Shown: piece by piece, positions 17,671 to 26,620 of the stretch
How the letters are laid out: the number at the start of each line of letters is the position of its first letter
Numbering within the stretch: position 1 is the first letter of the stretch
Assembly: GCF_000023105.1 (NCBI RefSeq)
Contig: NC_012669.1
Location: forward strand, 620,001-684,000
Length of the DNA stretch: 64,000 bases
From: Beutenbergia cavernae DSM 12333
Lineage (GTDB): Bacteria; Actinomycetota; Actinomycetes; Actinomycetales; Beutenbergiaceae
Direction: 5' to 3'
Notes under the pieces: generated by a model
Database searches by the model: none
The model's input: only the letters and a program-made list of their open reading frames with translations
Told to the model about the DNA's origin: nothing
Translations under genes and position numbers: made by a program

Positions 17671-18744
17671 ATGACGACCGTCGCCGCCGCGCCGCGCACG
17701 AACGACCTCCGGGTCCGGGCGCTCGAACTGCTGCCCACCCCCGCCGCGATCCGCACCGAGGCGCCGCTCGACGATGACGGCGCCGCGCTCGTCGCGTCGT
17801 CCCGCCGAGGGGCCTCGGACATCCTGCGCGGCGCCGACGACCGCCTGCTCGTCGTCGTCGGTCCCTGCTCGATCCACGACCCGGAGGCCGCGCTCGCCTA
17901 CGCCGCTCGGCTCGCCCCGCTGCGGGAGAGGTTCGCGGACTCGCTCGAGGTCGTCATGCGCGTCTACTTCGAGAAGCCGCGCACCACGCTCGGCTGGAAG
18001 GGCCTCATCAACGACCCGGGGTTGGACGGCTCGCACGACGTGCCTCGCGGGCTGCGCCTCGCCCGGCGGGTGCTGCTCGACGTCGTCGCCGCCGGACTCC
18101 CCGCCGCAACGGAGTTCCTCGAGCCGACGACGCCGCAGTACGTGGCGGACGCCGTCAGCTGGGGTGCGATCGGCGCGCGGACGCCGGAGAGCCAGGTGCA
18201 CCGGCAGCTCGCGTCCGGGCTGTCGATGCCGATCGGGTTCAAGAACGCGACGGACGGCGACGTGCAGGCGGCCATCGACGGCTGCGTCGCGGCGGCGGCC
18301 GAGCACACGTTCCTCGGGATCGACGACGACGGCCGCGCGTCAGCCGTCGCGACCACCGGGAACCCGGACGGGCACGTGGTGCTGCGCGGGGGACGGTCCG
18401 GGCCGAACTTCGATGCGGCGTCCGTGGCCGCCGCGCTCGACCTGATCGGGGCGGCGGGCCTGCCGCGCCGGCTCGTCGTCGATGCGAGCCACGGCAACTC
18501 CGGGAAGGACCACGTGCGGCAGGCCGGCGTCGTCCGCGAGCTCGCGCAGCGGATCGGCGCGGGGGAGCGCGGCATCGCCGGCGTGATGATCGAGAGCTTC
18601 CTGGTGCCGGGGCGGCAGGAGCCGGCGCCGACGGGGCTCGTGTTCGGGCAGAGCGTGACCGACGCGTGCGTCGGCTGGGACGAGACGGAAGAGCTCCTCG
18701 CGGCGCTGGCCGTCGCCTCCGCCTCCCGCCGGTTGTCGGCCTGA
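17671..18744 (+). CDS. aroG: 3-deoxy-7-phosphoheptulonate (DAHP) synthase, type I
   Basis: 357-aa class I DAHP synthase. Signatures: VVGPCSIHDPEAAL, FEKPRTTLGWKGLINDP, TEFLEPTTPQY, WGAIGARTPESQVHR and VDASHGNSGKDH. It condenses PEP with erythrose-4-phosphate as the first step of the shikimate pathway. The ATG at 17671 follows GAGGAG with good spacing. The 180-nt leader carries a Phe-Tyr-Trp leader peptide and two hairpins, so expression is probably attenuated by aromatic amino acids. It is monocistronic: a long hairpin follows the stop and the next gene is convergent. Confidence 0.95.
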   Translation: MTTVAAAPRTNDLRVRALELLPTPAAIRTEAPLDDDGAALVASSRRGASDILRGADDRLLVVVGPCSIHDPEAALAYAARLAPLRERFADSLEVVMRVYFEKPRTTLGWKGLINDPGLDGSHDVPRGLRLARRVLLDVVAAGLPAATEFLEPTTPQYVADAVSWGAIGARTPESQVHRQLASGLSMPIGFKNATDGDVQAAIDGCVAAAAEHTFLGIDDDGRASAVATTGNPDGHVVLRGGRSGPNFDAASVAAALDLIGAAGLPRRLVVDASHGNSGKDHVRQAGVVRELAQRIGAGERGIAGVMIESFLVPGRQEPAPTGLVFGQSVTDACVGWDETEELLAALAVASASRRLSA

Positions 18745-18757
18745 GGAACTCCTCGAA

Positions 18758-18817
18758 TCAGACCCGAGGGGTCGAGTCAGACCCTCCGGAGGGCCTGACT
18801 CGACCCCTCGGGTCTGA
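18758..18817. terminator. long bidirectional hairpin between aroG and the Cds1 gene
   Basis: Arms 18758-18780 and 18795-18817 are perfect 23-bp reverse complements, with an inner CCCTCC/GGAGGG palindrome. Each arm contains repeats of the phrase TCGA(G/A)TCAGACCC, giving two copies in each orientation. The position between two convergent genes 95 nt apart suggests a shared terminator built from an intergenic repeat. Confidence 0.75.
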
Positions 18818-18838
18818 CTCGACGCGCGGGCGAGGTCC

Positions 18839-19915
18839 CTAGAGCTCCCCGCCGGCGAGCAGCCGCTCGATGCGCGCGCGGTACGGCGCGGGGTCGAGGC
18901 CCTGCGCGGCGACCCACGCGTCGTCGTAGTACGTGCCGGAGTACAGGTCGCCGGAGTCGCACAGGAGCGTGACGACGCTCCCGGTCCGGCCGTCGCGGCG
19001 CATCGCGTCGATGAGCGTCCACGCACCCCACAGGCAGGTCCCGGTGGAGCCGCCCGCGCGGCGTCCGGCGTAGGCGGCGAGGTGCCGCATCGCGGCGACG
19101 CTGGCGGCGTCGGGCACGGGGATCATGTGGTCGATGACGCCGGGCACGAAGCTCGGTTCCATGCGCGGGCGGCCGATGCCCTCGATCCGGGACGGCATGC
19201 CGGTGGTGTAGTCGGGGACGTCGTCGGCCCAGCCGGGGTAGAAGGAGGAGTTCTCCGGGTCGACGACGGCGAGCCGCGTCGGGTGGCGGCGATAGCGCAG
19301 GTAGCGGCCGATGGTCGACGACGTCCCGCCCGTCCCCGCGGCGACGACCACCCACTCGGGCACCGGGTGCCGCTCCAGCGCGAGCTGGCCGAAGATCGAC
19401 TCCGCGATGTTGTTGTTGCCGCGCCAGTCGGTGGCGCGCTCGGCGTAGGTGAACTGGTCGAGGTACCGGCCTCCGGTCTCGGCCGCGAGCCGCTCGGCCT
19501 CGGCGTAGATCGCGGACGGCGTGTCGACCAGGTGGCACCGGCCGCCGTACGCCTCGATCCGCGCGATCTTCGCCGGGCTCGTCCGCCGCGGCATCACGGC
19601 GACGAACGGCAGGTCGAGCATGCGCGCGAAGTACGCCTCGGACACCGCCGTGTTCCCGCTGGTGGCCTCGATGACGGTCGTGCCCTCACGCAACCAGCCG
19701 TTGACGAGCGCGTACAGGAACAGGGACCGCGCGAGGCGGTGCTTGAGGCTCCCCGTGGGGTGCACCGACTCGTCCTTGAGGTACAGGTCGATGCCCCAGT
19801 CCGCCGGGAGCGGGACCTGGTGGAGGTGGGTGTCGGCGGACCGCTGGGCGTCCGCCTCGACGCGGCGGATCGCCTCGTCGCACCAGGCGCGGTCGGCGGG
19901 GGTGAACGCGGGCAT
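18839..19915 (-). CDS. cds1: PLP-dependent cysteine synthase-family protein, Cds1-like
   Basis: 358-aa fold-type II PLP enzyme. The Schiff-base lysine is K58 in [15 protein letters not shown]; the substrate loop is [13 protein letters not shown] and the phosphate loop is [13 protein letters not shown]. The wording [31 protein letters not shown] and [13 protein letters not shown] matches mycobacterial Cds1 (an L-cysteine desulfhydrase), as I remember that family, more closely than CysK or CysM. Likely role: degradation of cysteine to pyruvate, ammonia and sulfide in the cytosol. It is convergent with aroG; its own promoter faces the operator region of the carbamoyl operon. Confidence 0.85.
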   Translation of the reverse strand: MPAFTPADRAWCDEAIRRVEADAQRSADTHLHQVPLPADWGIDLYLKDESVHPTGSLKHRLARSLFLYALVNGWLREGTTVIEATSGNTAVSEAYFARMLDLPFVAVMPRRTSPAKIARIEAYGGRCHLVDTPSAIYAEAERLAAETGGRYLDQFTYAERATDWRGNNNIAESIFGQLALERHPVPEWVVVAAGTGGTSSTIGRYLRYRRHPTRLAVVDPENSSFYPGWADDVPDYTTGMPSRIEGIGRPRMEPSFVPGVIDHMIPVPDAASVAAMRHLAAYAGRRAGGSTGTCLWGAWTLIDAMRRDGRTGSVVTLLCDSGDLYSGTYYDDAWVAAQGLDPAPYRARIERLLAGGEL

Positions 19916-20017
19916 GCCGCGTAGTCTGCCGCAGCGCGTCGTGCCCGTTCCCGCCGCCCGCCGGCGTGCGAGCGGCGCCGCCCGTGCGCGACGCGTCCGG
20001 CCTCGCGAGTGCTGGAT

Positions 20018-20027
20018 TGGTATACAC
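20018..20027. promoter_or_regulatory. candidate GntR operator, distal
   Basis: TGGTATACAC keeps the GTATAC core and one flank of the perfect site at 20141. It lies 155 nt before the MFS start and 103 nt before the divergent Cds1 start, so it could serve either promoter or act as an auxiliary site. The assignment is by similarity to FCD-type GntR operators (GT-N-AC palindromes). Confidence 0.4.
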
Positions 20028-20140
20028 GCCGCGCCGGTGACGTCGGCGACGTGCCACCGCCCTCATGGTGCACCGGAAGCGCCGCGTTCCAGGAGTTGCA
20101 CTTCGGCATGGGCGCCACCACGGCTCGGCTGCCGCTACGC

Positions 20141-20150
20141 TGGTATACCA
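20141..20150. promoter_or_regulatory. candidate GntR operator, proximal
   Basis: TGGTATACCA is a perfect 10-bp palindrome of the form bound by FCD-subfamily GntR repressors. It directly follows a -10-like box TACGCT (20136-20141), so a bound repressor would cover the transcription start of the operon beginning at 20182. The operon ends with a GntR gene of this subfamily, the likely cognate protein. Confidence 0.6.
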
Positions 20151-20181
20151 CCACGGCCGTACGCCCGCCTCAAGGAGTCCG

Positions 20182-21405
20182 ATGCACCCCGCGTCAGAGA
20201 CGATGCCCCGCGCGACCAGAACCACCCGCTGGTGGGTGGTCGCCCTGTTGTTCTTCCTCGGTTGGCTCTTCATCTACGCCGACCGCACGATCCTCAACCC
20301 GGTCATGTCCGAGATCGGCTCGGAGTTCGGCCTCGACAAGGCCGGGCTCGGGCTCCTCAACTCGGTGTTCTTCCTGGTGTACGCGCTCGTCCAGGTCCCC
20401 TCGGGGATGCTCGGCGACAAGTACGGCCGCCTCAAGTTCATCGTGTTCGGGTTCATCGTCTTCGGCCTCTTCACGGGCCTGACCGGCATCGCCGGCGCCG
20501 TCGGCGTGCTCTTCCTGATGCGCGCGATGGCGGGCTTCGGGCAGGGCTTCTACTACGGCCCGCAGTACTCGCTCTCCGGGGAGATGATCCCGGAGCGCTT
20601 CCGCACCGTCGGCAGCGCCCTCATCAACTCGGGCCAGGCGTTCGGCATCTCGATCGGCCTCATCGCGTCAAGCTACATCGCGTTCGACCTCGACCTCGGC
20701 TGGCGCGGGCCGTTCTACGTGTTCGCCCTGCCGACGATCGTCGTCGGCCTGGCCATGTGGGTGTTCATCAAGGAGCCGGCGCGCCCGACGCCGTCGGCGG
20801 GGGACGAGCCGAAGCCCACCGTCCTCAGCCTGTTCAAGAGCAAGAACCTCGTGCGCACGTTCGTCATGGTGTTCTGCTCGATCTACGGGTTCTTCGTCAT
20901 GATCACGTGGCTCCCCACCTACCTCAACGAGGTGCGCGGCGTCGCCCTGGAGGACACGGGGTTCGTGTCGTCGCTCGCGGCGTGGACGTCGGTGCCGGCG
21001 GCCCTCGTCTTCGCGTACTTCTCCGACCGCATCGGACGCCGCAAGCCGCTGCTGCTCATCGTCTTCCCGGCCGCGATCGCGTCGATCCTGCTGCTCGTGT
21101 TCGCACCGTCCATGCCGCTCGTCATCGTCGCGCTCGTGCTGTACGGCCTCACCGGCAAGCTCGCCACGGACCCGCTGCTCATCGCCCTCTGCGGCGTGAA
21201 CTCGCCGAAGGCGATCACGGCGACGGCGTTCGGGCTGTTCAACTTCATCGGGATGTCGGCGTCGATCCTCGCGCCCTACATCACCGGGTTCCTCGTCGAG
21301 GCGACAGGCGAGTGGAACGTGGGCTTCTACCTGGCGATCGGCCTGCTCGTCGTCGCCATCCTCGCCGCGCTCGGCATCAAGGAGAACAGAAAGGCCGTGA
21401 GCTGA
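20182..21405 (+). CDS. MFS transporter (first gene of the carbamoyl-transfer operon)
   Basis: 407-aa 12-TM transporter of the anion:cation symporter/phthalate-permease style. Features: LGWLFIYADRTILNPVM in TM1, GMLGDKYGRLKFIV loop motif, and GFFVMITWLPTYLNEV. ATG 20182 follows AAGGAG. It begins the operon MFS-fdrA-DUF1116-DUF2877-MFS-arcC-gntR and overlaps nothing upstream. It probably imports the organic-anion substrate of the pathway. It is clearly paralogous to the MFS gene at 25288, with the same LLFFLGW-YADR-IL-PV framework, but not identical, so the two may carry different compounds (substrate in, product out). Confidence 0.85.
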   Translation: MHPASETMPRATRTTRWWVVALLFFLGWLFIYADRTILNPVMSEIGSEFGLDKAGLGLLNSVFFLVYALVQVPSGMLGDKYGRLKFIVFGFIVFGLFTGLTGIAGAVGVLFLMRAMAGFGQGFYYGPQYSLSGEMIPERFRTVGSALINSGQAFGISIGLIASSYIAFDLDLGWRGPFYVFALPTIVVGLAMWVFIKEPARPTPSAGDEPKPTVLSLFKSKNLVRTFVMVFCSIYGFFVMITWLPTYLNEVRGVALEDTGFVSSLAAWTSVPAALVFAYFSDRIGRRKPLLLIVFPAAIASILLLVFAPSMPLVIVALVLYGLTGKLATDPLLIALCGVNSPKAITATAFGLFNFIGMSASILAPYITGFLVEATGEWNVGFYLAIGLLVVAILAALGIKENRKAVS

Positions 21406-21409
21406 CAGC

Positions 21410-23098
21410 ATGCTCCAGACGATCATCAAGCCGAACACGTATCAGGACTCCGTGAGCCTGATGATGCTCAGCACGCAGCTGAGCGGGCTCGACGCCGTCG
21501 AGCGCGTGTCGATCATGATGGGCACGCCGGCGAACAAGGAGATCTTCCGCGACACCGGGTTCGGGTCGGACGAGCTCGAGGGTGCAGGGCCGTCCGACCT
21601 CGTCATCGCCCTGGAGGCGGACGGCGCGGGGGCCGCCGATCTCATCAGCGGACGCGTCGCCGAGTTCCTCAAGAGCCAGGCGAGCGCGGCGTCGGCGACG
21701 ACCTACCCGCGCGTGCGGTCGCTGGACCGGGCGCTCACAGCGCTGCCGGACGCGAACCTCGCGCTCGTGTCGATCCCCGGCGAGCAGGCCGCACCCGAGA
21801 TCGACCGGCTGCTCGACAAGGACCTCCACGTCTTCGTGTTCTCGGACAACCTCGCCGTCGACGACGAGGTGCGCCTCAAGCACAAGGCCCGCGAGAGGGG
21901 ACTGCTCATGATGGGCCCGGACTGCGGTACCGGCAGCCTCGGCGGTCTCCCGCTGGCGTTCACGAACATCGTGACCCCCGGGTCGATCGGGATCGTCGGC
22001 GCGTCCGGCACCGGCACCCAGGAGGTCATGGTGCAGATCGACCGGGCGGGCGGCGGCGTCAGCCAGGCGATCGGCCTGGGCGGGCGCGACCTCTCCGAGA
22101 AGGTCGGCGCCGTCACGTGCCTCCAGGCGCTCCGCGCGCTCGACGCCGACCCGGGCACCAGCGTCATCACGCTCGTCTCGAAGCCGCCGGCGCCGTCCGT
22201 GCGCGAGACGGTGCTCGACGTGTGCCAGGAGCTGGCGACGCCGGTCGTCGCGATCCTCCTCGGCGAGCAGCCGGCGGTGGAGGTCGACGGCAACGTCCAC
22301 TTCGCCGCCACGCTCGACGAGGCCGCCCGGCTCGCCGTCAGCCTCGCGGGCACCGTCACCGACGAGGAGGCGCCCGCCGTCGAGCTCGCGCCGGGCCAGC
22401 GGACCATCACCGGCCTGTTCTGCGGCGGCACGCTCACCAGCGAGGCGGCGATCCTGCTCTCGCGCGGTCTCGGCGTACCGACCGACGCCGAGCACGCCGA
22501 CGGCTACATGCTGCACCACGACGGGCACACGGTGATCGACCTCGGCGACGACGCCTACACGCAGGGTCGTCCGCACCCGATGATCGACCCGTCACTGCGC
22601 GCCCAGATGATCCGGGACGCGTTCGACGACCGGCAGCTGGCGGTCCTCCTGCTCGACGTCGTCACCGGCTTCGGCTCGCACGAGGACCCCGCGGGGGCGA
22701 TCGTCGGGGCCATCGAGGCCGGACGCGAGGCGGCCCGGGCCGACGGGCGTGAGGTCGTCGTCGTCGCCAGCGTCTGCGGGACCGAGAAGGACCCGCAGCC
22801 GCTGTCGGAGCAGACCCGCACGCTCCAGGAGGCCGGCGTCGTCGTGCTCGGCTCGAACGCTGCCGCGACGCGGTACGCGCTCGGCGTCGTGAGCCGCACC
22901 GGCGAGCGCCGCACGCCGGCGGAGATCCCGGAGCCCACGCGCCGGCTCGTCTCCGAGGCGCCGCGCGTCGTCAACGTCGGGCTCGCGTCGTTCGCCGACA
23001 CGCTGCAGGAGCGCGGCGGCCAGGTCGTGCAGTACACGTGGTCGCCCCTGGCCGGCGGCAACGCCCGGCTGCAGCGCATCCTCGCGGCGCTGAGCTGA
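21410..23098 (+). CDS. fdrA: FdrA-family protein (oxamate carbamoyltransferase subunit AllF-like)
   Basis: 562-aa protein with the two-part succinyl-CoA-ligase-alpha-like layout of FdrA: a Rossmann CoA-binding-like domain (GSIGIVGASGTGTQEVM, HVFVFSDNLAVDDEV) and a ligase-like domain (VVASVCGTEKDPQ). The N-terminus IIKPNTYQDSVSLMMLS is characteristic of the family. In E. coli fdrA/ylbE/ylbF (allFGH) together encode oxamate carbamoyltransferase of allantoin breakdown. The same three families follow one another here, with carbamate kinase, so the same chemistry (carbamoyl group to phosphate) is expected. It starts 4 nt after the MFS stop. Confidence 0.85.
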   Translation: MLQTIIKPNTYQDSVSLMMLSTQLSGLDAVERVSIMMGTPANKEIFRDTGFGSDELEGAGPSDLVIALEADGAGAADLISGRVAEFLKSQASAASATTYPRVRSLDRALTALPDANLALVSIPGEQAAPEIDRLLDKDLHVFVFSDNLAVDDEVRLKHKARERGLLMMGPDCGTGSLGGLPLAFTNIVTPGSIGIVGASGTGTQEVMVQIDRAGGGVSQAIGLGGRDLSEKVGAVTCLQALRALDADPGTSVITLVSKPPAPSVRETVLDVCQELATPVVAILLGEQPAVEVDGNVHFAATLDEAARLAVSLAGTVTDEEAPAVELAPGQRTITGLFCGGTLTSEAAILLSRGLGVPTDAEHADGYMLHHDGHTVIDLGDDAYTQGRPHPMIDPSLRAQMIRDAFDDRQLAVLLLDVVTGFGSHEDPAGAIVGAIEAGREAARADGREVVVVASVCGTEKDPQPLSEQTRTLQEAGVVVLGSNAAATRYALGVVSRTGERRTPAEIPEPTRRLVSEAPRVVNVGLASFADTLQERGGQVVQYTWSPLAGGNARLQRILAALS

Positions 23099-23150
23099 GC
23101 CCGCGACCCCACCAGCACCCAGACCCACGAGTTCCGAGGAGTACCCAGGC

Positions 23151-24419
23151 ATGAACCACGCCGCCGCCATCGACGCCGCCAACGCGAAGGTCGTCGAGAA
23201 GATCACCACCGCTCAGCCCGTGCTCGTCGACGTCGTCCGCGCCGGCGACGTCATCCCCGAGCTCACCGAGGGCAAGGTCCTGCTGCACGCCGGCCCGCCG
23301 ATCGCGTGGGACGAGATGACCGGCCCGATGCAGGGGTCGTGCGTCGGCGCCGCCCTGTTCGAGGGCTGGGCGACGACGGAGGACGAGGCCCGCGCGCTGC
23401 TCGCCTCCGAGGTGCGCTTCGTCCCGTGCCACCACGTGGGCGCCGTCGGCCCGATGGGCGGCATCACGAGCGCCGGCATGGCCGTGCTCGTCGTGGAGGA
23501 GCGGGGCAACGGCAACCGCGCGTACTGCACCATGAACGAGGGCATCGGCAAGGTGCTGCGGTTCGGGGCGTACGACGCCGAGGTCGTCGAGCGCCTGCAC
23601 TGGATGGCCGACGACCTCGGCCCGGCGATCGCCGCCGCCGTCGCCGGCATGGAGGACGGCCTCCCGCTGCTGCCCCTCGTGGCTCGCGCCATCACGATGG
23701 GCGACGAGTTCCACCAGCGCAACATCGCGGCGTCGGCCCTGCTGTTCACGAAGCTCGCCGGACCGATCGCCGCCCAGGACCTCGAGCCGGCCCGCAAGGA
23801 GCGCATCCTGACGTTCCTGGCCGACACCGACCAGTTCTTCCTCAACGTGATGATGGCGGCGTGCAAGGCGATCATGGACAGCGCCCGCACGATCCAGGAG
23901 GGCTCGGTCGTCACGGCGATGACCCGCAACGGGAAGAACTTCGGCATCCGCGTCGCCGGGCTCGGCGACCAGTGGTTCGAGGCGCCCGTCAACACCCCGG
24001 AGGGCCTGTTCTTCACCGGGTTCTCGCAGGACGACGCGAACCCCGACATCGGCGACTCCGCGATCACTGAGGCGTTCGGCGTCGGCGGCATGGCGATGAT
24101 CGCCGCGCCGGGCGTCACGCGGTTCGTGGGTGCCGGGGGCTTCGGCGACGCGCTCGCGGTCTCCAACGACATGCTCGAGATCGTCACCGGCCACAACCCC
24201 GGGCTGCCGATCCCGACGTGGGACTTCCAGGGCGCCTGCGTCGGCATCGACGTGCGCAAGGTCGTCGCCACGGGCATCACGCCGATCATCAACACGGGCA
24301 TCGCGCACAAGGTCGCGGGCAAGGGTCAGGTCGGCGCCGGCACCGTCCGCGCGCCGCTGGCGTGCTTCGAGCAGGCCCTCGAGGCCCTCGCCGCGACGTA
24401 CGGCGTCGAGGTCGACTGA
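23151..24419 (+). CDS. DUF1116 protein (YlbE/AllG-like carbamoyltransferase subunit)
   Basis: 422-aa cytosolic protein of the DUF1116 family, second of the three subunits equivalent to E. coli FdrA-YlbE-YlbF. Recognisable stretches are VLLHAGPPIAWDEMTGPMQG, PCHHVGAVGPMGGITSAGM, NFGIRVAGLGDQWF and NTGIAHKVAGKGQVGAG. It is full length, with ATG 23151 preceded by GAGGAG. The 52-nt gap after fdrA is the largest within the first four genes, but no terminator was seen in it. The role in the complex is inferred from gene order. Confidence 0.85.
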   Translation: MNHAAAIDAANAKVVEKITTAQPVLVDVVRAGDVIPELTEGKVLLHAGPPIAWDEMTGPMQGSCVGAALFEGWATTEDEARALLASEVRFVPCHHVGAVGPMGGITSAGMAVLVVEERGNGNRAYCTMNEGIGKVLRFGAYDAEVVERLHWMADDLGPAIAAAVAGMEDGLPLLPLVARAITMGDEFHQRNIAASALLFTKLAGPIAAQDLEPARKERILTFLADTDQFFLNVMMAACKAIMDSARTIQEGSVVTAMTRNGKNFGIRVAGLGDQWFEAPVNTPEGLFFTGFSQDDANPDIGDSAITEAFGVGGMAMIAAPGVTRFVGAGGFGDALAVSNDMLEIVTGHNPGLPIPTWDFQGACVGIDVRKVVATGITPIINTGIAHKVAGKGQVGAGTVRAPLACFEQALEALAATYGVEVD

Positions 24420-24424
24420 CGCCC

Positions 24425-25291
24425 ATGACGGCCCGGTGGATCGGAGCGACGGCGTCGGAGGTGCTCCAGGCGGTGCGCGTCCTCGACGTGCACAGCGTGT
24501 TCGACACCTCCGTCAACCTCGCCGCGCCCACCACCCGCGAGCCGGCGCTCGTGCACGTCTCCCTCGTGCGCGGCGTCCGGCTGCTCGAGTGCCCGTTCGG
24601 CATCGAGCTCGAGACACCGGAGTGGACGGCATGGAGCCGGGCCGTCCACTCCGGCCGCACCCGGTGGCACGTCGACGCCCGGACCGGGGCCCTGACGGCG
24701 GACGACGCCGCGGTGAGCCTGGAGCTCGGTGCCGCGTGGCGGGGGGCGTGGGTCGACGTCGTCGCGCCGCCGCGGCCGGACTCCCTCGACCTGGCGCCCC
24801 CGACCGACGACCTGATCGGCGCGAGCGGCCTCGCGACCGTCGCTCCCGACGTCCTGCGGCGGCGGCTCCGTGACGCCGTCGCCGGGCTCGCTCGGGGCGA
24901 CGCCGGCGCGGCCGCCTGGCTCGTGGGCCGCGGCCCGGGTCTGACGCCGAGCGGTGACGACGCGCTCGTCGGCGCCGTCGGCGCGCTGCACGCGCGGCGG
25001 CTCCCCGACCGGGCCGCCGACGGCGTGCGGGCGCTGGCCGAGCTGGTGGCCACCCGGGGGAGCGCCCTGACCACCGACGTCTCGTGCGCCTACCTCCGGG
25101 ACGCCTGCCGCGGACGCTTCGCGGGGCCGCTCCGGCGCGCCCTGGCCGCCCGCCCCGGCGTCGTGGGGAGCGCGGCGATCCGCGACCTGCTCGCCGTCGG
25201 CCACACCTCGGGGGCCGACACCCTGCTCGGGATCGCCGCGGTGCGTGACGCGCTCGCGCCGCGGCCGTCGCTCGTCGGGGCCGCGTCGTGA
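24425..25291 (+). CDS. DUF2877 protein (YlbF/AllH-like carbamoyltransferase subunit)
   Basis: 288-aa protein. The conserved core GRGPGLTPSGDDALVGAVGAL and LLAVGHTSGADTLLGI are the family hallmarks. It is the third member of the FdrA/DUF1116/DUF2877 set and probably part of the carbamoyltransferase. ATG 24425 follows the DUF1116 stop by 5 nt, and its own stop overlaps the next start (GTGA), so it is firmly inside the operon. No membrane segment or signal peptide is seen. Confidence 0.83.
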   Translation: MTARWIGATASEVLQAVRVLDVHSVFDTSVNLAAPTTREPALVHVSLVRGVRLLECPFGIELETPEWTAWSRAVHSGRTRWHVDARTGALTADDAAVSLELGAAWRGAWVDVVAPPRPDSLDLAPPTDDLIGASGLATVAPDVLRRRLRDAVAGLARGDAGAAAWLVGRGPGLTPSGDDALVGAVGALHARRLPDRAADGVRALAELVATRGSALTTDVSCAYLRDACRGRFAGPLRRALAARPGVVGSAAIRDLLAVGHTSGADTLLGIAAVRDALAPRPSLVGAAS

Positions 25292-26586
25292 GCGCGCCGG
25301 AGGGTGGTGCCGTCCCCGCGACGGAGACCTCGCAGACTCCGCCGGCCGCTGCCCGGCGATCGGACTGGCGGTGGTTGCGCTACGCGTTCCTGTTCTTCCT
25401 CGGCTGGGTCATGATGTACGCCGACCGCTCGATCCTGTCGCCGGTGCAGGACACGGTGAGGGAGCAGTTCGGCGTCTCCAACGCGACGATCGGGCTGCTC
25501 TCGAGCGTGTTCTTCGTCGTCTACGTCGCGACGCAGATCCCGTCGGGGATCCTCGGCGACCGGGTCGGCCGGATCCGCCTGATCTTCGTGGGGTTCGTGA
25601 TCTTCGGGATCGCGACGGCGCTCACGGGAGTCGCGGGCATCCTGCACGTCTTCGGGATGCTCGTGCTGATGCGCGCGTTCGCCGGCTTCGGCGAGGGCCT
25701 CTACTACGGACCCCAGTACGCGAAGTCCGGCGAGGAGACTCCGCTGCGGTTCCGGGCGCTCGGGGCCGCGATCATCAACTCCGGCCAGGGGATCGGCACG
25801 GCGGTGGGCATCCTCGCCGCGACGTTCATCACGTACACCCTCGAGCTCGAGTGGGGCTGGACGTTCGTCCTGTTCGGCGGCATCACGCTCGTGGTCGGAC
25901 TCCTCATCCGCACGCTCATCCCGGACTCGCGGCCGAGCCGGCCGCCCGGTCCGCTCCGCGGCGAGCTGGGCCGGTTCGGCACGCTGCTGCGGAACCGGGT
26001 GCTGCTGGGCACGTTCGTCATGCTGTTCTGCGGCGTCTACGCGTTCTTCGTGATGGTCACGTGGCTGCCGACGTTCCTGGCCCACGAGTGGGGGATGGAA
26101 CCCGAGGCGGCCGGCCAGCTCTCCTCCGTCGCGTTCTGGGTGGCGGTGCCCGCCGGGCTGCTGGTGGGCCACCTCTCGGACCGCATCCGCGCCCGCCGCC
26201 CGTTCGTCGTCGTCCTGGTCCCGCTGACGATCCTCGCGATCCTCACGATGGCGTTCACCGGGCAGCACGCGGTGCTCGTCGCGGCCATCGCGATGTACGG
26301 CGCGGTCGGCAAGCTGGCCCTCGACCCCGTGCTCATCAGCGTCGTCGCCGACAACATCACGAATGAGATGCGCTCGACGGCGTACGGCCTCTACAACTGC
26401 ATCGGCATGGCCGCGGCGATCGTCGCCCCGTACGTGACGGGGGCCCTCGTCGACGTCACAGGGTCGTTCCAGGCCGCCTTCCTCCTCTCCTCCGTCCTGC
26501 TCGCGATCGGCGCGAGCGTCTTCCTCCTCACCTTCCGCGAGCGCGCCACCCCCGTGGCCCCGCGCGAGGAGAGCACCGCCGTCTGA
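25288..26586 (+). CDS. MFS transporter (second in the carbamoyl-transfer operon)
   Basis: 432-aa 12-TM transporter starting at a GTG that overlaps the DUF2877 stop. A 30-residue Ala/Pro-rich cytosolic tail precedes TM1 (FLFFLGWVMMYADRSILSPVQ). It is colinear with the transporter at 20182 throughout (GILGDRVGRIRLI, FFVMVTWLPTFLA, YGAVGKLALDPVLIS), so the two are paralogues from an older duplication. It probably moves a related organic anion such as the pathway product. Substrate not predictable. Confidence 0.85.
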   Translation: MSAPEGGAVPATETSQTPPAAARRSDWRWLRYAFLFFLGWVMMYADRSILSPVQDTVREQFGVSNATIGLLSSVFFVVYVATQIPSGILGDRVGRIRLIFVGFVIFGIATALTGVAGILHVFGMLVLMRAFAGFGEGLYYGPQYAKSGEETPLRFRALGAAIINSGQGIGTAVGILAATFITYTLELEWGWTFVLFGGITLVVGLLIRTLIPDSRPSRPPGPLRGELGRFGTLLRNRVLLGTFVMLFCGVYAFFVMVTWLPTFLAHEWGMEPEAAGQLSSVAFWVAVPAGLLVGHLSDRIRARRPFVVVLVPLTILAILTMAFTGQHAVLVAAIAMYGAVGKLALDPVLISVVADNITNEMRSTAYGLYNCIGMAAAIVAPYVTGALVDVTGSFQAAFLLSSVLLAIGASVFLLTFRERATPVAPREESTAV

Positions 26587-26620
26587 CGCCCCGGCGTCGA
26601 CCCCACGAAAGGAACGTCAG

